Virus record (IMG/VR): IMGVR_UViG_3300018084_000008
Location: 1-32,682 of that record
DNA from: a virus
Direction: 5' to 3' (one strand)
Length of the DNA stretch: 32,682 nt
Part shown: positions 1 to 6,976 of the stretch, one piece after another
How the letters are laid out: each line of letters starts with the position of its first letter
How positions within the stretch are numbered: the first letter of the stretch is position 1
Made by a program: the position numbers and the translations under genes
Notes under the pieces: model-generated
What the model was told of the DNA's origin: nothing
The model's input: only the letters and a program-made list of their open reading frames with translations
The model's database searches: none

Positions 1-1037
1 TCGCCGCCGGCGCGACGTTCACGGTGGCCGCGAAGGATAACTTCCACGTCATCCTGCCGGCGCCGCTTCAGGCCACGGTGCTCGGGAGGGCGCTGGACGT
101 CAGCACTGGCGGCGAGGCCGGCGTGGACTGGGCCAACGTGGGGTCGCCGACGACCACGGTCGGGCTCTCCGGCACGACGGTGAAGACCGCGACCGACGTC
201 GAGACGGATACGGCGGACATTCAGACCAGGCTGCCTGCCGCGCTCGGGGCCAACGGCAACATCAAGGCCGACCTGCGAGACATGGGCGGCGTGGCGCAGT
301 CCGCGACCGACCTCAAGGACTTTGCGGACGATGGCTACGACCCAGCCACCAACAAGGTGCAGGGCGTGGTCCTGGCCGACACCGTGACCACGTACACAGG
401 GAACACGCCGCAGACCGGCGACGCATTCGCGCGACTGGGAGCGCCGGCAGGGGCAAGCGTCTCGGCCGACGTGGCGGCCGTGCAGTCCGACACCAATGAC
501 ATCCAGACGCGCCTGCCTGCGGCGCTCGTCTCCGGGCGCATCGACGCTAGCGTCGGCGCGATGGCAGCTAACGTGATGACTGCGGCTGCGGCGGCTGCGG
601 ACCTGACGACGGAGCTACAGGCTGGACTGGCCACGGCTGCTGCGCTCACGACGGCGCAGACGGACATCGACGACATCCAGGCACGGCTGCCAGCCGCGCT
701 CACCGCAGACGGGAACATGAAGTCCGACGCGCTGCGCGTGAGCGGATCGGACACGGCGGCGAACAACCTCGAGGAAGGCGCCAAGGTCATGATGCGCGGG
801 ACGGTGACGACGGGCGCCACGACCACGAGCATCCCGACGAGCGCCATGACGCCAGCGACCAGCGTTGCGGACCAGCTCAAGGACCGCACGGTCATCTTCG
901 ACGCGGCGACGACCACGGCCGGGTTGCGCGGGGCGCAGGCGACGATCTCGGCCAGCACCGCCAGCGCGACGCCGACCCTCACGGTGAGCACGCTGCCGGC
1001 TACGCCGGTCAGCGGCGACCTCTTCACGGTGGTGTGA
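1..1037 (+). CDS. Tail fibre-like virion protein, 5' end missing
   Basis: The frame is open to the left edge, so the GTG at 24 is probably internal and the true start lies outside the window. The visible part is Ala/Thr-rich and low in aromatic residues. It carries three copies of a D-I-Q-(T/A)-R-L-P-A-A-L unit within longer repeats that continue as GxxxAS or GNxK(A/S)D. The C-terminus is a Thr-rich beta segment ending in DLFTVV. Such repeats with MAANVMTAAA-type helices recur in tail fibre or appendage proteins of phages of high-GC proteobacteria (family recollection). The gene follows tail genes in the presumed circular order and precedes small virion or lysis genes. A role as fibre stalk is inference. 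Confidence 0.6.
   Translation, partial: AAGATFTVAAKDNFHVILPAPLQATVLGRALDVSTGGEAGVDWANVGSPTTTVGLSGTTVKTATDVETDTADIQTRLPAALGANGNIKADLRDMGGVAQSATDLKDFADDGYDPATNKVQGVVLADTVTTYTGNTPQTGDAFARLGAPAGASVSADVAAVQSDTNDIQTRLPAALVSGRIDASVGAMAANVMTAAAAAADLTTELQAGLATAAALTTAQTDIDDIQARLPAALTADGNMKSDALRVSGSDTAANNLEEGAKVMMRGTVTTGATTTSIPTSAMTPATSVADQLKDRTVIFDAATTTAGLRGAQATISASTASATPTLTVSTLPATPVSGDLFTVV
216..701 (+). repeat. Three DIQTRLPAAL-coding repeats
   Basis: Thirty-base units at 216-245, 498-527 and 672-701 encode D-I-Q-T/A-R-L-P-A-A-L. They are preceded by T/S-D-T/I-x-D and followed by a short Gly/Ala-rich turn. The copies differ mainly at third codon positions, so selection appears to act on the protein. 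They are likely repeats of a trimeric fibre shaft. Confidence 0.7.
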
Positions 1038-1038
1038 C

Positions 1039-1320
1039 ATGGCAACTCGGATCGGACTCACGGCAACCCCACGCGGCGCCTTCGTCGCGAGCGGCGGACC
1101 GCCCCCGTTCCCTACCCAGTACCCGGGACTGCGCGTTGCGACGCCGGGGGGCGTCGTCGAGCTATGCCTCGTGGCTGAGGGCGACGCCGTGGGCGGCCTG
1201 CGCATCGACAAGAACGGAACCACCTACGGGGTCTACCTCGTGGACACGTCAGACGGCAACGCCTCGCCGTTCCGCATCGAGACGCCGGCGGGCACCAAGG
1301 CCATCCGACTGAAAACATGA
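1039..1320 (+). CDS. Small virion-associated protein following the fibre gene
   Basis: 93 aa. The ATG lies one base after the fibre stop (TGA-C-ATG), so translation is probably coupled. The core reads V-A-T-P-G-G-V-V-E-L-C-L-V-A-E-G-D-A, then a segment containing G-T-T-Y-G-V-Y-L-V and a C-terminal P-F-R-I-E-T. Similar short proteins sit after DIQTRLPAAL fibre genes in other phages (recollection of the family, not searched). There is no TM segment or signal peptide, and a beta-rich fold is likely. It could be a fibre chaperone or a minor virion component. Confidence 0.6.
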   Translation: MATRIGLTATPRGAFVASGGPPPFPTQYPGLRVATPGGVVELCLVAEGDAVGGLRIDKNGTTYGVYLVDTSDGNASPFRIETPAGTKAIRLKT

Positions 1321-1378
1321 CAATGCGCAAGCACGGTATTCCCCTGTCCGGTGGAGGGCGCCTCGCGCGCTTAGTCCC

Positions 1379-1819
1379 ATGAACGGCACCGACGGCTCCC
1401 GTACCAAACTGGACGCACGAACGTGGGTTCCCATCGGGCTCCTCACGGGCATCCTCGCGGCAGCAGTCGCCGGGACGGCATCGGCCGTCGTCTTCTTCAA
1501 GGACATCAACGCCAAGCAAGAGGAGCTAGTCAAGAGCAGCAAGGAAACATCCGAGAGCGTGAAGGATGCGCAGGGCGCCATCCGCGACCTTTCCGACGAC
1601 TTCTACCGCTTTCGAATCGACCAAGCCAGCGCACTGCAAGATCCGTGGCACGGCCAGGACATGAAGTTCTGGACGCTCTCGGCGCAGCAGGCGGTGGACC
1701 GTTGGCTCGGCGCCGTCCAGCAGCAGTTCAACGCGGCCGGCTTCAAGGCGCAACTCCCGACGCTGGAGCTGCCGCCCGTGCAGACAGTTGGCCGTGACAG
1801 TGACAGCCCTAGAAAATGA
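1379..1819 (+). CDS. Membrane-anchored coiled-coil protein
   Basis: 146 aa. A single TM helix at about residues 17-41 (VPIGLLTGILAAAVAGTASA) follows a short charged N-terminus. It is followed by a Lys/Glu/Ser-rich coiled coil (about 44-85) and an aromatic region with W-H-G-Q-D-M-K-F-W. The tail is Pro-rich. N-in/C-out topology with a periplasmic coiled coil resembles inner-membrane spanins, but the length and tail also fit generic phage membrane proteins. It is the first of a run of small membrane genes, so a lysis role is inference. No clear ribosome site precedes the ATG; 58 bp separate it from the previous gene. Confidence 0.55.
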   Translation: MNGTDGSRTKLDARTWVPIGLLTGILAAAVAGTASAVVFFKDINAKQEELVKSSKETSESVKDAQGAIRDLSDDFYRFRIDQASALQDPWHGQDMKFWTLSAQQAVDRWLGAVQQQFNAAGFKAQLPTLELPPVQTVGRDSDSPRK

Positions 1820-1826
1820 GGCGTCG

Positions 1827-2093
1827 ATGCGAAGAGTCATTTGGGGTTCGGTCGCCGCAGCCGTCATCGCCGTGGCCGGCGTCTGGTACGTCGGCCTCGG
1901 GCAACGGCAGATCCTTGCCGCGCTGGAGGCCCAGCCGCGCCAGGCCGCAACTCTCGGCATCGACTACACCGACCGCGACGGCGCGGCCCACCACATCAGC
2001 GTGCAGAGCGAGCGGGGCGAGAGCCCGGAGTACCTCGTGCAGCGGCTCAAAGCCGCACTCGCCGCAAGCGAGAAAGAGTTTCCAAGGAGATAG
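1827..2093 (+). CDS. Small signal-anchored protein
   Basis: 88 aa from ATG 1827, eight bases after the upstream stop. An earlier in-frame TTG at 1788 would add 13 residues inside the previous gene and is less likely. N-terminal MRRVIW is followed by a hydrophobic helix (about 6-22). A soluble part follows with Q-I-L-A-A-L-E-A-Q-P, a short YTDRDG strand and a C-terminal charged helix. It is probably inner-membrane anchored and faces the periplasm. Function unknown; the neighbours suggest lysis or envelope-related genes. Confidence 0.55.
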   Translation: MRRVIWGSVAAAVIAVAGVWYVGLGQRQILAALEAQPRQAATLGIDYTDRDGAAHHISVQSERGESPEYLVQRLKAALAASEKEFPRR

Positions 2094-2096
2094 ACC

Positions 2097-2279
2097 ATGG
2101 CCGCATTAGACCTGAGCAATCCCCAGCACCCGACATTCAACTACACCAGCGACGGCATGGCCGTCAGCGGCGGCGTCGTCTGCAACTGCACCAACGGAGA
2201 CCAGACGTGCCTCGACCGCTGCGCCGGCAAGGCGCAAAAGTACCTCGATGCCGCGCTCATCGTGTTCCCCGAGGATTGA
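2097..2279 (+). CDS. Cys-rich 60-residue hypothetical protein
   Basis: AAGGAG seven bases before the ATG gives a strong ribosome site. The centre holds four cysteines in the pattern C-N-C-(6)-C-x3-C (residues about 29-42), suited to two disulfides or a metal site. A short amphipathic C-terminal helix follows. There is no signal peptide. It lies between membrane-protein genes. Function not recognised. Confidence 0.5.
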   Translation: MAALDLSNPQHPTFNYTSDGMAVSGGVVCNCTNGDQTCLDRCAGKAQKYLDAALIVFPED

Positions 2280-2283
2280 ACCC

Positions 2284-2697
2284 ATGAAGAAGTACCTCGC
2301 CATGCCGCCGCGCCGCACCGTGATCTTGATGCTCGCTATCATCGCCGTGGGCGTGATCGCCTCCGTTGTGCTGTTCGGGTGCGCCGGCCTGCCCGTACAG
2401 GACGAAGCTGGGCAGGACGTGCTGCCGTACTTCGTGCCTGGTACCGACATGCAGATGTTCACGGCTTCGCCCGCCGGCACGCCTGATACCGCACCCACGC
2501 TGCTGGACATCGGCCTCAAGATCGCCGCTGCCGTCACAGGCACGAGCGGCGTGCTGTCGCTGCTGTCCAAGAACGGCCGCAAGGCCGGCGCGGTTGTGGC
2601 CGACCCGCAGGCCGGCGTGGTCGAGAGCATCAAGGCGCTCGGCCACATGCTGACGTTCGGTGCTGTTCCCCCACCCGCTGCCGCCAAGGAGACCTGA
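2284..2697 (+). CDS. Lipoprotein-like membrane protein
   Basis: 137 aa. A basic N-terminus (MKKYLAMPPRR) precedes a long hydrophobic segment (about 12-32) ending in V-L-F-G-C-A-G-L. The Cys at about 33 resembles a lipobox, but Phe at -2 is atypical. A second weakly hydrophobic region lies at about 75-95 (LLDIGLKIAAAVTG), then K-N-G-R-K. It could be an outer-membrane spanin-like lipoprotein or a two-helix membrane protein. The four-base gap after the previous stop indicates co-transcription. Confidence 0.55.
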   Translation: MKKYLAMPPRRTVILMLAIIAVGVIASVVLFGCAGLPVQDEAGQDVLPYFVPGTDMQMFTASPAGTPDTAPTLLDIGLKIAAAVTGTSGVLSLLSKNGRKAGAVVADPQAGVVESIKALGHMLTFGAVPPPAAAKET

Positions 2698-2699
2698 CC

Positions 2700-2873
2700 A
2701 TGAAGCTAGTTTTGGACAACGCCGCCGCGATCCTGTCATGCGCCGGCATCGGCCTGCTGCTGCTCACGCTGCCCACCAAGTGGAAGACGGCCTGCACCGT
2801 CGCCGGGGCGGCGTGCTTGCTCTACGCGGTCATCATGCTCTTCACGTCGTTCAGCGGGAGCGCGAGCGCCTAG
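2700..2873 (+). CDS. Two-TM miniprotein, holin candidate
   Basis: 57 aa. AAGGAG lies nine bases before the ATG. Two hydrophobic helices (about 7-23 and 31-48) flank a short basic turn P-T-K-W-K-T, a helical hairpin of class II holin size. The tail is F-T-S-F-S-G-S-A-S-A. It is the last plus-strand gene before a convergent junction. Its TAG stop overlaps the stop of the opposing gene within the tetranucleotide CTAG. The holin role rests on topology and position only; no endolysin is recognised in the window. Confidence 0.5.
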   Translation: MKLVLDNAAAILSCAGIGLLLLTLPTKWKTACTVAGAACLLYAVIMLFTSFSGSASA

Positions 2874-3205
2874 GGCCGCAGGCTCGCGGGCAGCGCGGCG
2901 CGGATGGCGGCGACGTATTCCATGAACTCCTCCCCCACGACATAACAGCGCTCGGGGCCTAGCCCGCGATTGGCGACTGCCAGCGTCGGCGCATTTGCCA
3001 ACAGCCTGATCGCAGCCGCGGCGAGCGCGGGGGCGGCGTCGGCAAGCGGCCCGACGAGCGGGTCGGCGTCTTTGATGACCTTCGACCACTGGCCGTAGTC
3101 GCTATCTAGTTGGTAGCCCTCCACCTCGTCGGCGCTGAGGCGCCACGGCAGCGGGAACTTCTCGGTCAGGGCGAGGAACTCGTCGGCGTTCATGGCGCCG
3201 ATCAT
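2870..3205 (-). CDS. Hypothetical protein ending the leftward operon
   Basis: 111 aa from ATG 3205, which overlaps the preceding stop in an ATGA; an internal ATG at 3193 is an alternative. The start region contains M-N-A-D-E-F-L-A-L-T-E-K-F-P-L-P-W-R. The middle is acidic with aromatics (Y-Q-L-D-S-D-Y-G-Q-W), followed by a long Ala/Leu helix (about 58-80). The P-W-R/NAP pattern recalls short phage proteins annotated only as hypothetical. Function not recognised. Confidence 0.6.
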   Translation of the reverse strand: MIGAMNADEFLALTEKFPLPWRLSADEVEGYQLDSDYGQWSKVIKDADPLVGPLADAAPALAAAAIRLLANAPTLAVANRGLGPERCYVVGEEFMEYVAAIRAALPASLRP

Positions 3206-4002
3206 AACGCCCCCGCCGCGTCCGGCCGCGTGGCGAGGTAGGCGGCGATGGATTCGATGGGCACTAGGGGGCCAACCTCGTTGGCGTGGAAGGCATCCAA
3301 GTCCTCGCACGCCCGCATCAGCAGGCGGTGGCGCTTATCGCCGCCTTCCAGCGGCTCCCCCGCCGCCTGCGTCTGCTGGGCCGTGGCCGCGTCCCGCTCG
3401 CGCCGCGCGGCATCGCGCTGGGTGGTGAGCCGCTGCACGTAGCCATTCAGGCGCTCCACTTCGGCCTCTGCCTTTGCCAGCGCGTCGTCCGTCTCGCGCA
3501 CCAACTCCACGCGCCGAGCGTTCATGGCCAGCAGGCGCTCCCTCTCCGCCTCGCACTCCGCGCGCACGTGGGCCTCAAGGCGGCGAAACTCGGCAGCTAG
3601 ATTCACTTGCATCGTGATGTCGCCCACGCCGACATCGTTGCGGTCCCACATGCCGATGATGTCGGCTGCGCATTCCTCCATGGTCAACTCCGCCCCGCCC
3701 TCCCGCATCGGCGCGGCGGCTTCGGCGGGGGCGGGCGAGGCGTGGTTGGCGGCGCGGTCCAACGCTCGACACAGCGCGCACGCGGCGCCGGAATACTCAT
3801 CTTCAATGAGCTGGTCGTGCCCGCCGACAGCATGCACAGTTACGTGCGCCGCGGCGTAACGCCAGCGTGTCGCGGCCTCGATTAGCGCCTGCTTCACCGC
3901 GTCGGCGCGGCGGAGGGCGAGGAGTTCGCGGGCCATGACTGCGTACTCCTCGGGCCGGTACTGACAGCCGGCTGCGATGTCATGCAAAGCCTCATCGTCC
4001 AT
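3202..4002 (-). CDS. Coiled-coil hypothetical protein
   Basis: 266 aa. GGAGG lies seven bases before ATG 4002. The N-terminal helical part has A-L-I-E-A-A-T-R-W-R-Y and an H-A-x-x-G-H segment. A long Arg/Glu/Ala-rich coiled coil (about 130-215) follows, with R-R-E-R-D-A-A motifs. The C-terminus is a short globular helix pair (E-D-L-D-A-F-H-A-N). It belongs to the tightly packed leftward operon and overlaps the next gene by ATGA. A structural or scaffolding-type interaction protein is possible; no function is assigned. Confidence 0.6.
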   Translation of the reverse strand: MDDEALHDIAAGCQYRPEEYAVMARELLALRRADAVKQALIEAATRWRYAAAHVTVHAVGGHDQLIEDEYSGAACALCRALDRAANHASPAPAEAAAPMREGGAELTMEECAADIIGMWDRNDVGVGDITMQVNLAAEFRRLEAHVRAECEAERERLLAMNARRVELVRETDDALAKAEAEVERLNGYVQRLTTQRDAARRERDAATAQQTQAAGEPLEGGDKRHRLLMRACEDLDAFHANEVGPLVPIESIAAYLATRPDAAGAL

Positions 4003-4171
4003 CGTGGACCTCCTGCGTAACCTTCAGCGCCCGCGTGCCGCTGCGTCTCAGCGACTTCCAGTGACGAAGCATTGTGCGCCGGTTCGGATACCAGCGAATC
4101 GGAATGCTGCCGCAAGTTACCCACTCAATAGCCGTGACGCCGTAGATGGTGCGCGTTGCCTTGCCGTCCAT
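3992..4171 (-). CDS. Small basic hypothetical protein
   Basis: 59 aa. GAGGAG lies eight bases before ATG 4171, two bases after the previous stop. It has a beta-like N-terminus (T-R-T-I-Y-G-V-T-A-I-E-W-V), P-I-R-W-Y-P-N-R-R, then a basic helix R-H-W-K-S-L-R-R-S. The high basic and aromatic content suggests nucleic-acid or protein binding. It overlaps the next gene by 11 bp. Family not recognised. Confidence 0.5.
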   Translation of the reverse strand: MDGKATRTIYGVTAIEWVTCGSIPIRWYPNRRTMLRHWKSLRRSGTRALKVTQEVHDGR

Positions 4172-4173
4172 GC

Positions 4174-4434
4174 TCACTTCTCCTCGCCGGGCGTGCCGGC
4201 GGCGGCCTTCTTCTCGTCGTACAGCTTCCACGCGCTCTCCTTGATCCAGGTCAGCCCTGACGACTTCCAGCGCGTCAGGCTCGCGCGGTTGATCCGTGGC
4301 CAGTCCACCGGAAGCTGGCCTTGGAAGTGGCGCCACATCGCCAGCGCATACGTCAGCGCGACGTCCTTGCGCGTAAGGCCGGCGGCTACCTCCTGCTCGA
4401 CCACGCCCTCGGGATCTTCGATGTAGATGTTCAC
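4174..4434 (-). CDS. Hypothetical protein, possible HTH-like
   Basis: 86 aa. The GTG start at 4434 is set by a GTGA overlap with the upstream stop. It opens V-N-I-Y-I-E-D-P-E-G. A helix-turn-helix-like stretch follows (G-L-T-R-K-D-V-A-L-T-Y-A-L-A-M-W), then W-P-R-I-N-R-A-S-L-T-R-W-K and a Lys-rich C-terminal helix. DNA binding is a guess from composition. Translational coupling on both sides supports it as a real gene. Confidence 0.55.
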   Translation of the reverse strand: MNIYIEDPEGVVEQEVAAGLTRKDVALTYALAMWRHFQGQLPVDWPRINRASLTRWKSSGLTWIKESAWKLYDEKKAAAGTPGEEK

Positions 4435-4727
4435 GGAGCGCCCTTGGCTGCGGCGGCGACGGCGCCCATCAGCTTGCTGACTTTCGTGATGCACCGCTTC
4501 GGAATAGCAATGTCGCCTTTCCCGTACAGGCGCGTGTTCGCATTCCGCTCGCCTGATATGTGCGACGCGATTACCAAGATCCCCGCGTTCTCCGCGACTA
4601 CCCAGCCAACCGACAGGCAATGCACCGGCTCGGCCGTCGTCTCAATCTCGTCGAGCGGCGACCAGCCACCGCCAGATTGGGAGTGCGAGTCAACCCACTC
4701 CACAACAACGAGTTTGCGCTTACTCAT
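4431..4727 (-). CDS. Conserved small phage protein (VVxWxDS type)
   Basis: 98 aa from ATG 4727 in an ATGA overlap. The order V-V-V-E-W-V-D-S-H-S, G-W-S-P-L-D-E-I, C-L-S-V-G-W-V-V-A-E-N and finally D-I-A-I-P-K-R-C-I matches a small protein recurrent in phage accessory operons. That family starts with V-x-W-x-D-S and ends in I-P-x-x-x-I. Its function is unknown as far as I recall. It is beta-rich, without TM or signal sequence. Confidence 0.6.
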   Translation of the reverse strand: MSKRKLVVVEWVDSHSQSGGGWSPLDEIETTAEPVHCLSVGWVVAENAGILVIASHISGERNANTRLYGKGDIAIPKRCITKVSKLMGAVAAAAKGAP

Positions 4728-5041
4728 GGCTTCCCTCTCGCTGCGGCGGCGACGGCGGTGAGGCGGTCGATAAGGGCGTGGCACTCCGGCCAGTCCGATG
4801 CGAACTCGCTTGAGCGGCTGTGCTTCAGCACGTAGGCCAGTCGCAGCGCGGCCTCACCACACAGCGCCCGCAGCCTCTCCGCCTCGCCCGGCGCGGAAGG
4901 CGCGGGGGCCGACAGGGCAGCGAGAAGGCAGCAGTCCTTAGCGTGTCCCCAACTCGGGTGGCAGTCGCAAGCGACGCAGTAGTCATCGGCTAAGGCGGCC
5001 TTGGCGTACTTATTCAGCAGCGCCCTCAGATCAGCGTCCAT
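4724..5041 (-). CDS. Small zinc-binding-type hypothetical protein
   Basis: 105 aa. ATG 5041 shares one base with the upstream stop (TGATG). A metal-site-like cluster C-V-A-C-D-C-H-P-S-W-G-H-A-K-D-C-C spans about residues 22-38; the CxxC plus HxxxC pattern recurs in small phage proteins. The rest is helical, with R-L-A-Y-V-L-K-H-S and C-H-A-L-I-D-R-L. Zinc binding is inferred from spacing. Partner and role unknown. Confidence 0.6.
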   Translation of the reverse strand: MDADLRALLNKYAKAALADDYCVACDCHPSWGHAKDCCLLAALSAPAPSAPGEAERLRALCGEAALRLAYVLKHSRSSEFASDWPECHALIDRLTAVAAAARGKP

Positions 5042-5673
5042 CACTTCCCCCCCTGCGCGTCGGGCTGGCGAGGCCACGGCATCCAGCGACAGCCGCGGTG
5101 GTAGCCCCTGCCGTGCTCCTCGATGAACGGGAAGACGCGGTGCAGCACGCGCGGAGTCGTCTCGTGGCCGCACACGCATTCGACCAGGATGTCGCCCCCC
5201 GTCGGATCGCCTGTCGGCAAGGTCGCCTCATCGTCGGTCACGCGAGTCCACGCCTGCGCCGCGGCGGGCTGGCCAAGCGCGCGGAGGCGGGCGGCTGCCT
5301 CCAGCAGCCGATTGCCAAGCGCACGGTCGCCATAGCCGCTCGCGTCCACGGCTTCAGCGATGTCGTTGATCTCTGCGCACAGCGCCTCCGCCTCCGCCGT
5401 CGCTGGCGGCGACGCGCGGGCTTCCTCGATTGCTGCGCCGAGTGACTGCCCGGGCTTCACCTTGATCGGCGTGCGCCCGATGCGTCGGCCGTCCGGGCCG
5501 ATCCCCTCCGTCCCCCCGCGCGCTGGCGGCGATGGGGGCGCGCGGCGGGCGATAGCAGCGGCGATCATGTCCACCTTCCGCACGTCGCTGGCCTGCGAGT
5601 AGGCCGAGCATGCCGACAGAGACTCAATGGCCGCCTCCCGCATCCACGGCAGCACCTTCGCCTCGCTGGTCAT
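5041..5673 (-). CDS. Hypothetical protein with C-terminal Cys/His cluster
   Basis: 210 aa from ATG 5673 in an ATGA overlap. The N-terminal helical region has A-I-E-S-L-S-A-C-S-A-Y. A disordered Pro/Gly/Arg stretch (about 45-75) follows, then an Ala-rich helical domain, L-L-E-A-A-A-R-L-R-A-L-G. The C-terminal E-C-V-C-G-H ... H-G-R-G-Y-H-R-G-C-R pattern could bind zinc. It is the largest gene in this part of the cluster. Function not recognised. Confidence 0.55.
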   Translation of the reverse strand: MTSEAKVLPWMREAAIESLSACSAYSQASDVRKVDMIAAAIARRAPPSPPARGGTEGIGPDGRRIGRTPIKVKPGQSLGAAIEEARASPPATAEAEALCAEINDIAEAVDASGYGDRALGNRLLEAAARLRALGQPAAAQAWTRVTDDEATLPTGDPTGGDILVECVCGHETTPRVLHRVFPFIEEHGRGYHRGCRWMPWPRQPDAQGGK

Positions 5674-5909
5674 GGCGCAAGCCGCTGGCTCGGGATGGGT
5701 CCCGGCAGAGTGCGACCGCCAGTCACCTGCCGCACCGGGCGGATGGTCAGCGTCTCCTCGGTGATCGCATCGACAACGAACTCGCGGTCCTTGAAGATGA
5801 CGTGCTCGCCCTGCCGCACGATGAACTCGCCGTGCTTGTCGCGCATCAGGCTGCGCGCGTGGTCCTCGGTGATCGGCTGAAAGGTCCCCTCGGGAGTCAT
5901 CACGGTCAC
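5670..5909 (-). CDS. Small beta-rich hypothetical protein
   Basis: 79 aa if it starts at GTG 5909, which overlaps the stop of the Acb2-like gene as GTGA; ATG 5900 is an alternative giving 76 aa. It has an acidic helix (I-T-E-D-H-A-R-S-L-M-R-D-K-H), then strands E-F-I-V-R-Q-G-E-H-V-I-F-K-D-R-E-F-V-V-D and T-L-T-I-R-P-V. This resembles a small SH3/KOW-like barrel, an inference from strand pattern only. It is translationally coupled to the putative anti-CBASS gene. Confidence 0.5.
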   Translation of the reverse strand: MTVMTPEGTFQPITEDHARSLMRDKHGEFIVRQGEHVIFKDREFVVDAITEETLTIRPVRQVTGGRTLPGPIPSQRLAP

Positions 5910-6130
5910 GCCTCGCGCTCGTTGCACGCGATAGCCGCGTTAGCCCACATGATCGTCTGCTGGACGTTCGTGATCGCCAACGACCGCTCGCGGCTCTCGG
6001 GACACAGATCCACGATGATGTGCGCCAGCGCCATGCCAGCGTCGCGTAGTCGCTCGTAGCGGGCCGCTTGGTTCCCGAACGGCTTGTGATAGGTGAACGT
6101 GTTGGCGAGCTGAGCGGCAATATCAGCCAC
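5906..6130 (-). CDS. acb2: Acb2/Tad1-hairpin family cyclic-nucleotide sponge (anti-CBASS)
   Basis: 74 aa. The GTG start at 6130 has AGGAG seven bases upstream. Landmarks match the Acb2/Tad1 hairpin family: F-T-Y-H-K-P (12-17), R-Y-E-R-L-R (24-29), C-P-E-S-R-E-R-S-L-A-I-T (43-54) and M-W-A-N-A-A-I-A (61-68). Known members are small all-helical oligomers that bind CBASS second messengers (cyclic di- and trinucleotides) and so block effector activation in the infected cell. Here it lies in the leftward operon among small accessory genes, as anti-defence genes often do. The family call is from memory of motif order. Ligand range cannot be read from sequence. No tail or second domain is fused. Confidence 0.82.
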   Translation of the reverse strand: MADIAAQLANTFTYHKPFGNQAARYERLRDAGMALAHIIVDLCPESRERSLAITNVQQTIMWANAAIACNEREA

Positions 6131-6139
6131 GGTGATCTC

Positions 6140-6391
6140 CTAAGCCCGGCCTTCGGCCACGGAGCGACCGAAGTCCCGGCATTCCTTGAGCCATCCATCC
6201 AGCGCCACACACGCGGCCTCGTCGGGAAGCTCAGTCGCTACGGTCGTCATCAGTTGCAGCGCGGCAGCGGCCCCGGAGAAGAACGCGCGCCGCATCTCGC
6301 TGCGCTGCACGTCACCGGCCTCGGACAGCAGCAGGCGATCCCACTCACGCCAGAGCGCCAGCAGCGTGTCACCGCGCAGCTCGCTGGTCAT
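6140..6391 (-). CDS. Conserved small phage protein (AFFxGAAAxLxLM type)
   Basis: 83 aa from ATG 6391 in an ATGA overlap. All helical: L-L-A-L-W-R-E-W-D-R, then M-R-R-A-F-F-S-G-A-A-A-A-L-Q-L-M and a C-terminal helix with W-L-K-E-C-R-D-F-G. A protein with the A-F-x-x-G-A-A-x-x-L core is common in phage early operons, without known function as far as I recall. It ends nine bases before the Acb2-like gene, so the two are probably co-expressed. Confidence 0.65.
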   Translation of the reverse strand: MTSELRGDTLLALWREWDRLLLSEAGDVQRSEMRRAFFSGAAAALQLMTTVATELPDEAACVALDGWLKECRDFGRSVAEGRA

Positions 6392-6585
6392 GGCTTCCTC
6401 CGGCGCGCGGGCAGCACTTCGGTGACGAGCACGCGGATGGGGCGATGCGAAGTCTCCGCGCGACAGGTAAGCATAGCCTTGCTGTTGAACACGAGGAGCC
6501 AGTTGCCATCTGTCATCGAGAGCGGGCATGCCCATGCCTTACACGTCCTCGCCCTCCTCCCCGCGCGCTTGGCCTTGGGCTTCAT
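6388..6585 (-). CDS. Small basic hypothetical protein
   Basis: 65 aa. GGAGGAG lies just before ATG 6585, one of the better ribosome sites in this operon. A very basic N-terminus (M-K-P-K-A-K-R-A-G-R-R-A-R) precedes a beta-rich part (G-N-W-L-L-V-F-N-S-K-A, C-R-A-E-T-S-H-R-P-I-R-V-L-V). The tail R-R-R-K-P is basic. It overlaps the next gene by ATGA. Nucleic-acid binding is possible; family not recognised. Confidence 0.5.
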   Translation of the reverse strand: MKPKAKRAGRRARTCKAWACPLSMTDGNWLLVFNSKAMLTCRAETSHRPIRVLVTEVLPARRRKP

Positions 6586-6649
6586 GCTGCTCCTCCGGCG
6601 CCGCGCTGGGCGGCCTCTCTCGCGCGGTCGAGCGCGGTCGCGGGGGCGG

Positions 6650-6976
6650 TCACGGGAGGTCCGGCCCGGTCGCGACCGGAACCGACACGACCATCGGCGC
6701 CGCGTGGAAGCCCTTGCACTGCCCAGGCACCGGCACCACCGACTGCGTCTGCGGCGGCGGGGGCATCAGCAACTTCTCGATCTCTGCGCGCTTCTCGTCG
6801 ATGCGCACCTGCACGTCAGCGGTCTCGGCCAGCACGTCAGCGATCCGGGCGCGTGTAGCGACGATCTGCAACTCAATGACTCGGATCTCATCGCGCTGTC
6901 GCTCGCGATCGGCCAGCGCGGCGAGCATCACGAGTGTCACGGCGAACGCGAGGCAGGCTGCTGTGAACTTGCTCAC
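6650..6976 (-). CDS. Signal-anchor coiled-coil protein, i-spanin-like
   Basis: 108 aa. GTG 6976 overlaps the previous stop as GTGA and is preceded by GGGAGG. A TM helix at about 6-22 (A-A-C-L-A-F-A-V-T-L-V-M-L-A-A-L) is followed by a 55-residue heptad-rich coiled coil with alternating Arg and Asp/Glu. The tail is Pro-rich with one Cys. This N-in, periplasmic coiled-coil layout resembles inner-membrane spanins. However, no overlapping lipoprotein gene is seen in other frames, so the spanin role is unproven. Confidence 0.5.
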   Translation of the reverse strand: MSKFTAACLAFAVTLVMLAALADRERQRDEIRVIELQIVATRARIADVLAETADVQVRIDEKRAEIEKLLMPPPPQTQSVVPVPGQCKGFHAAPMVVSVPVATGPDLP

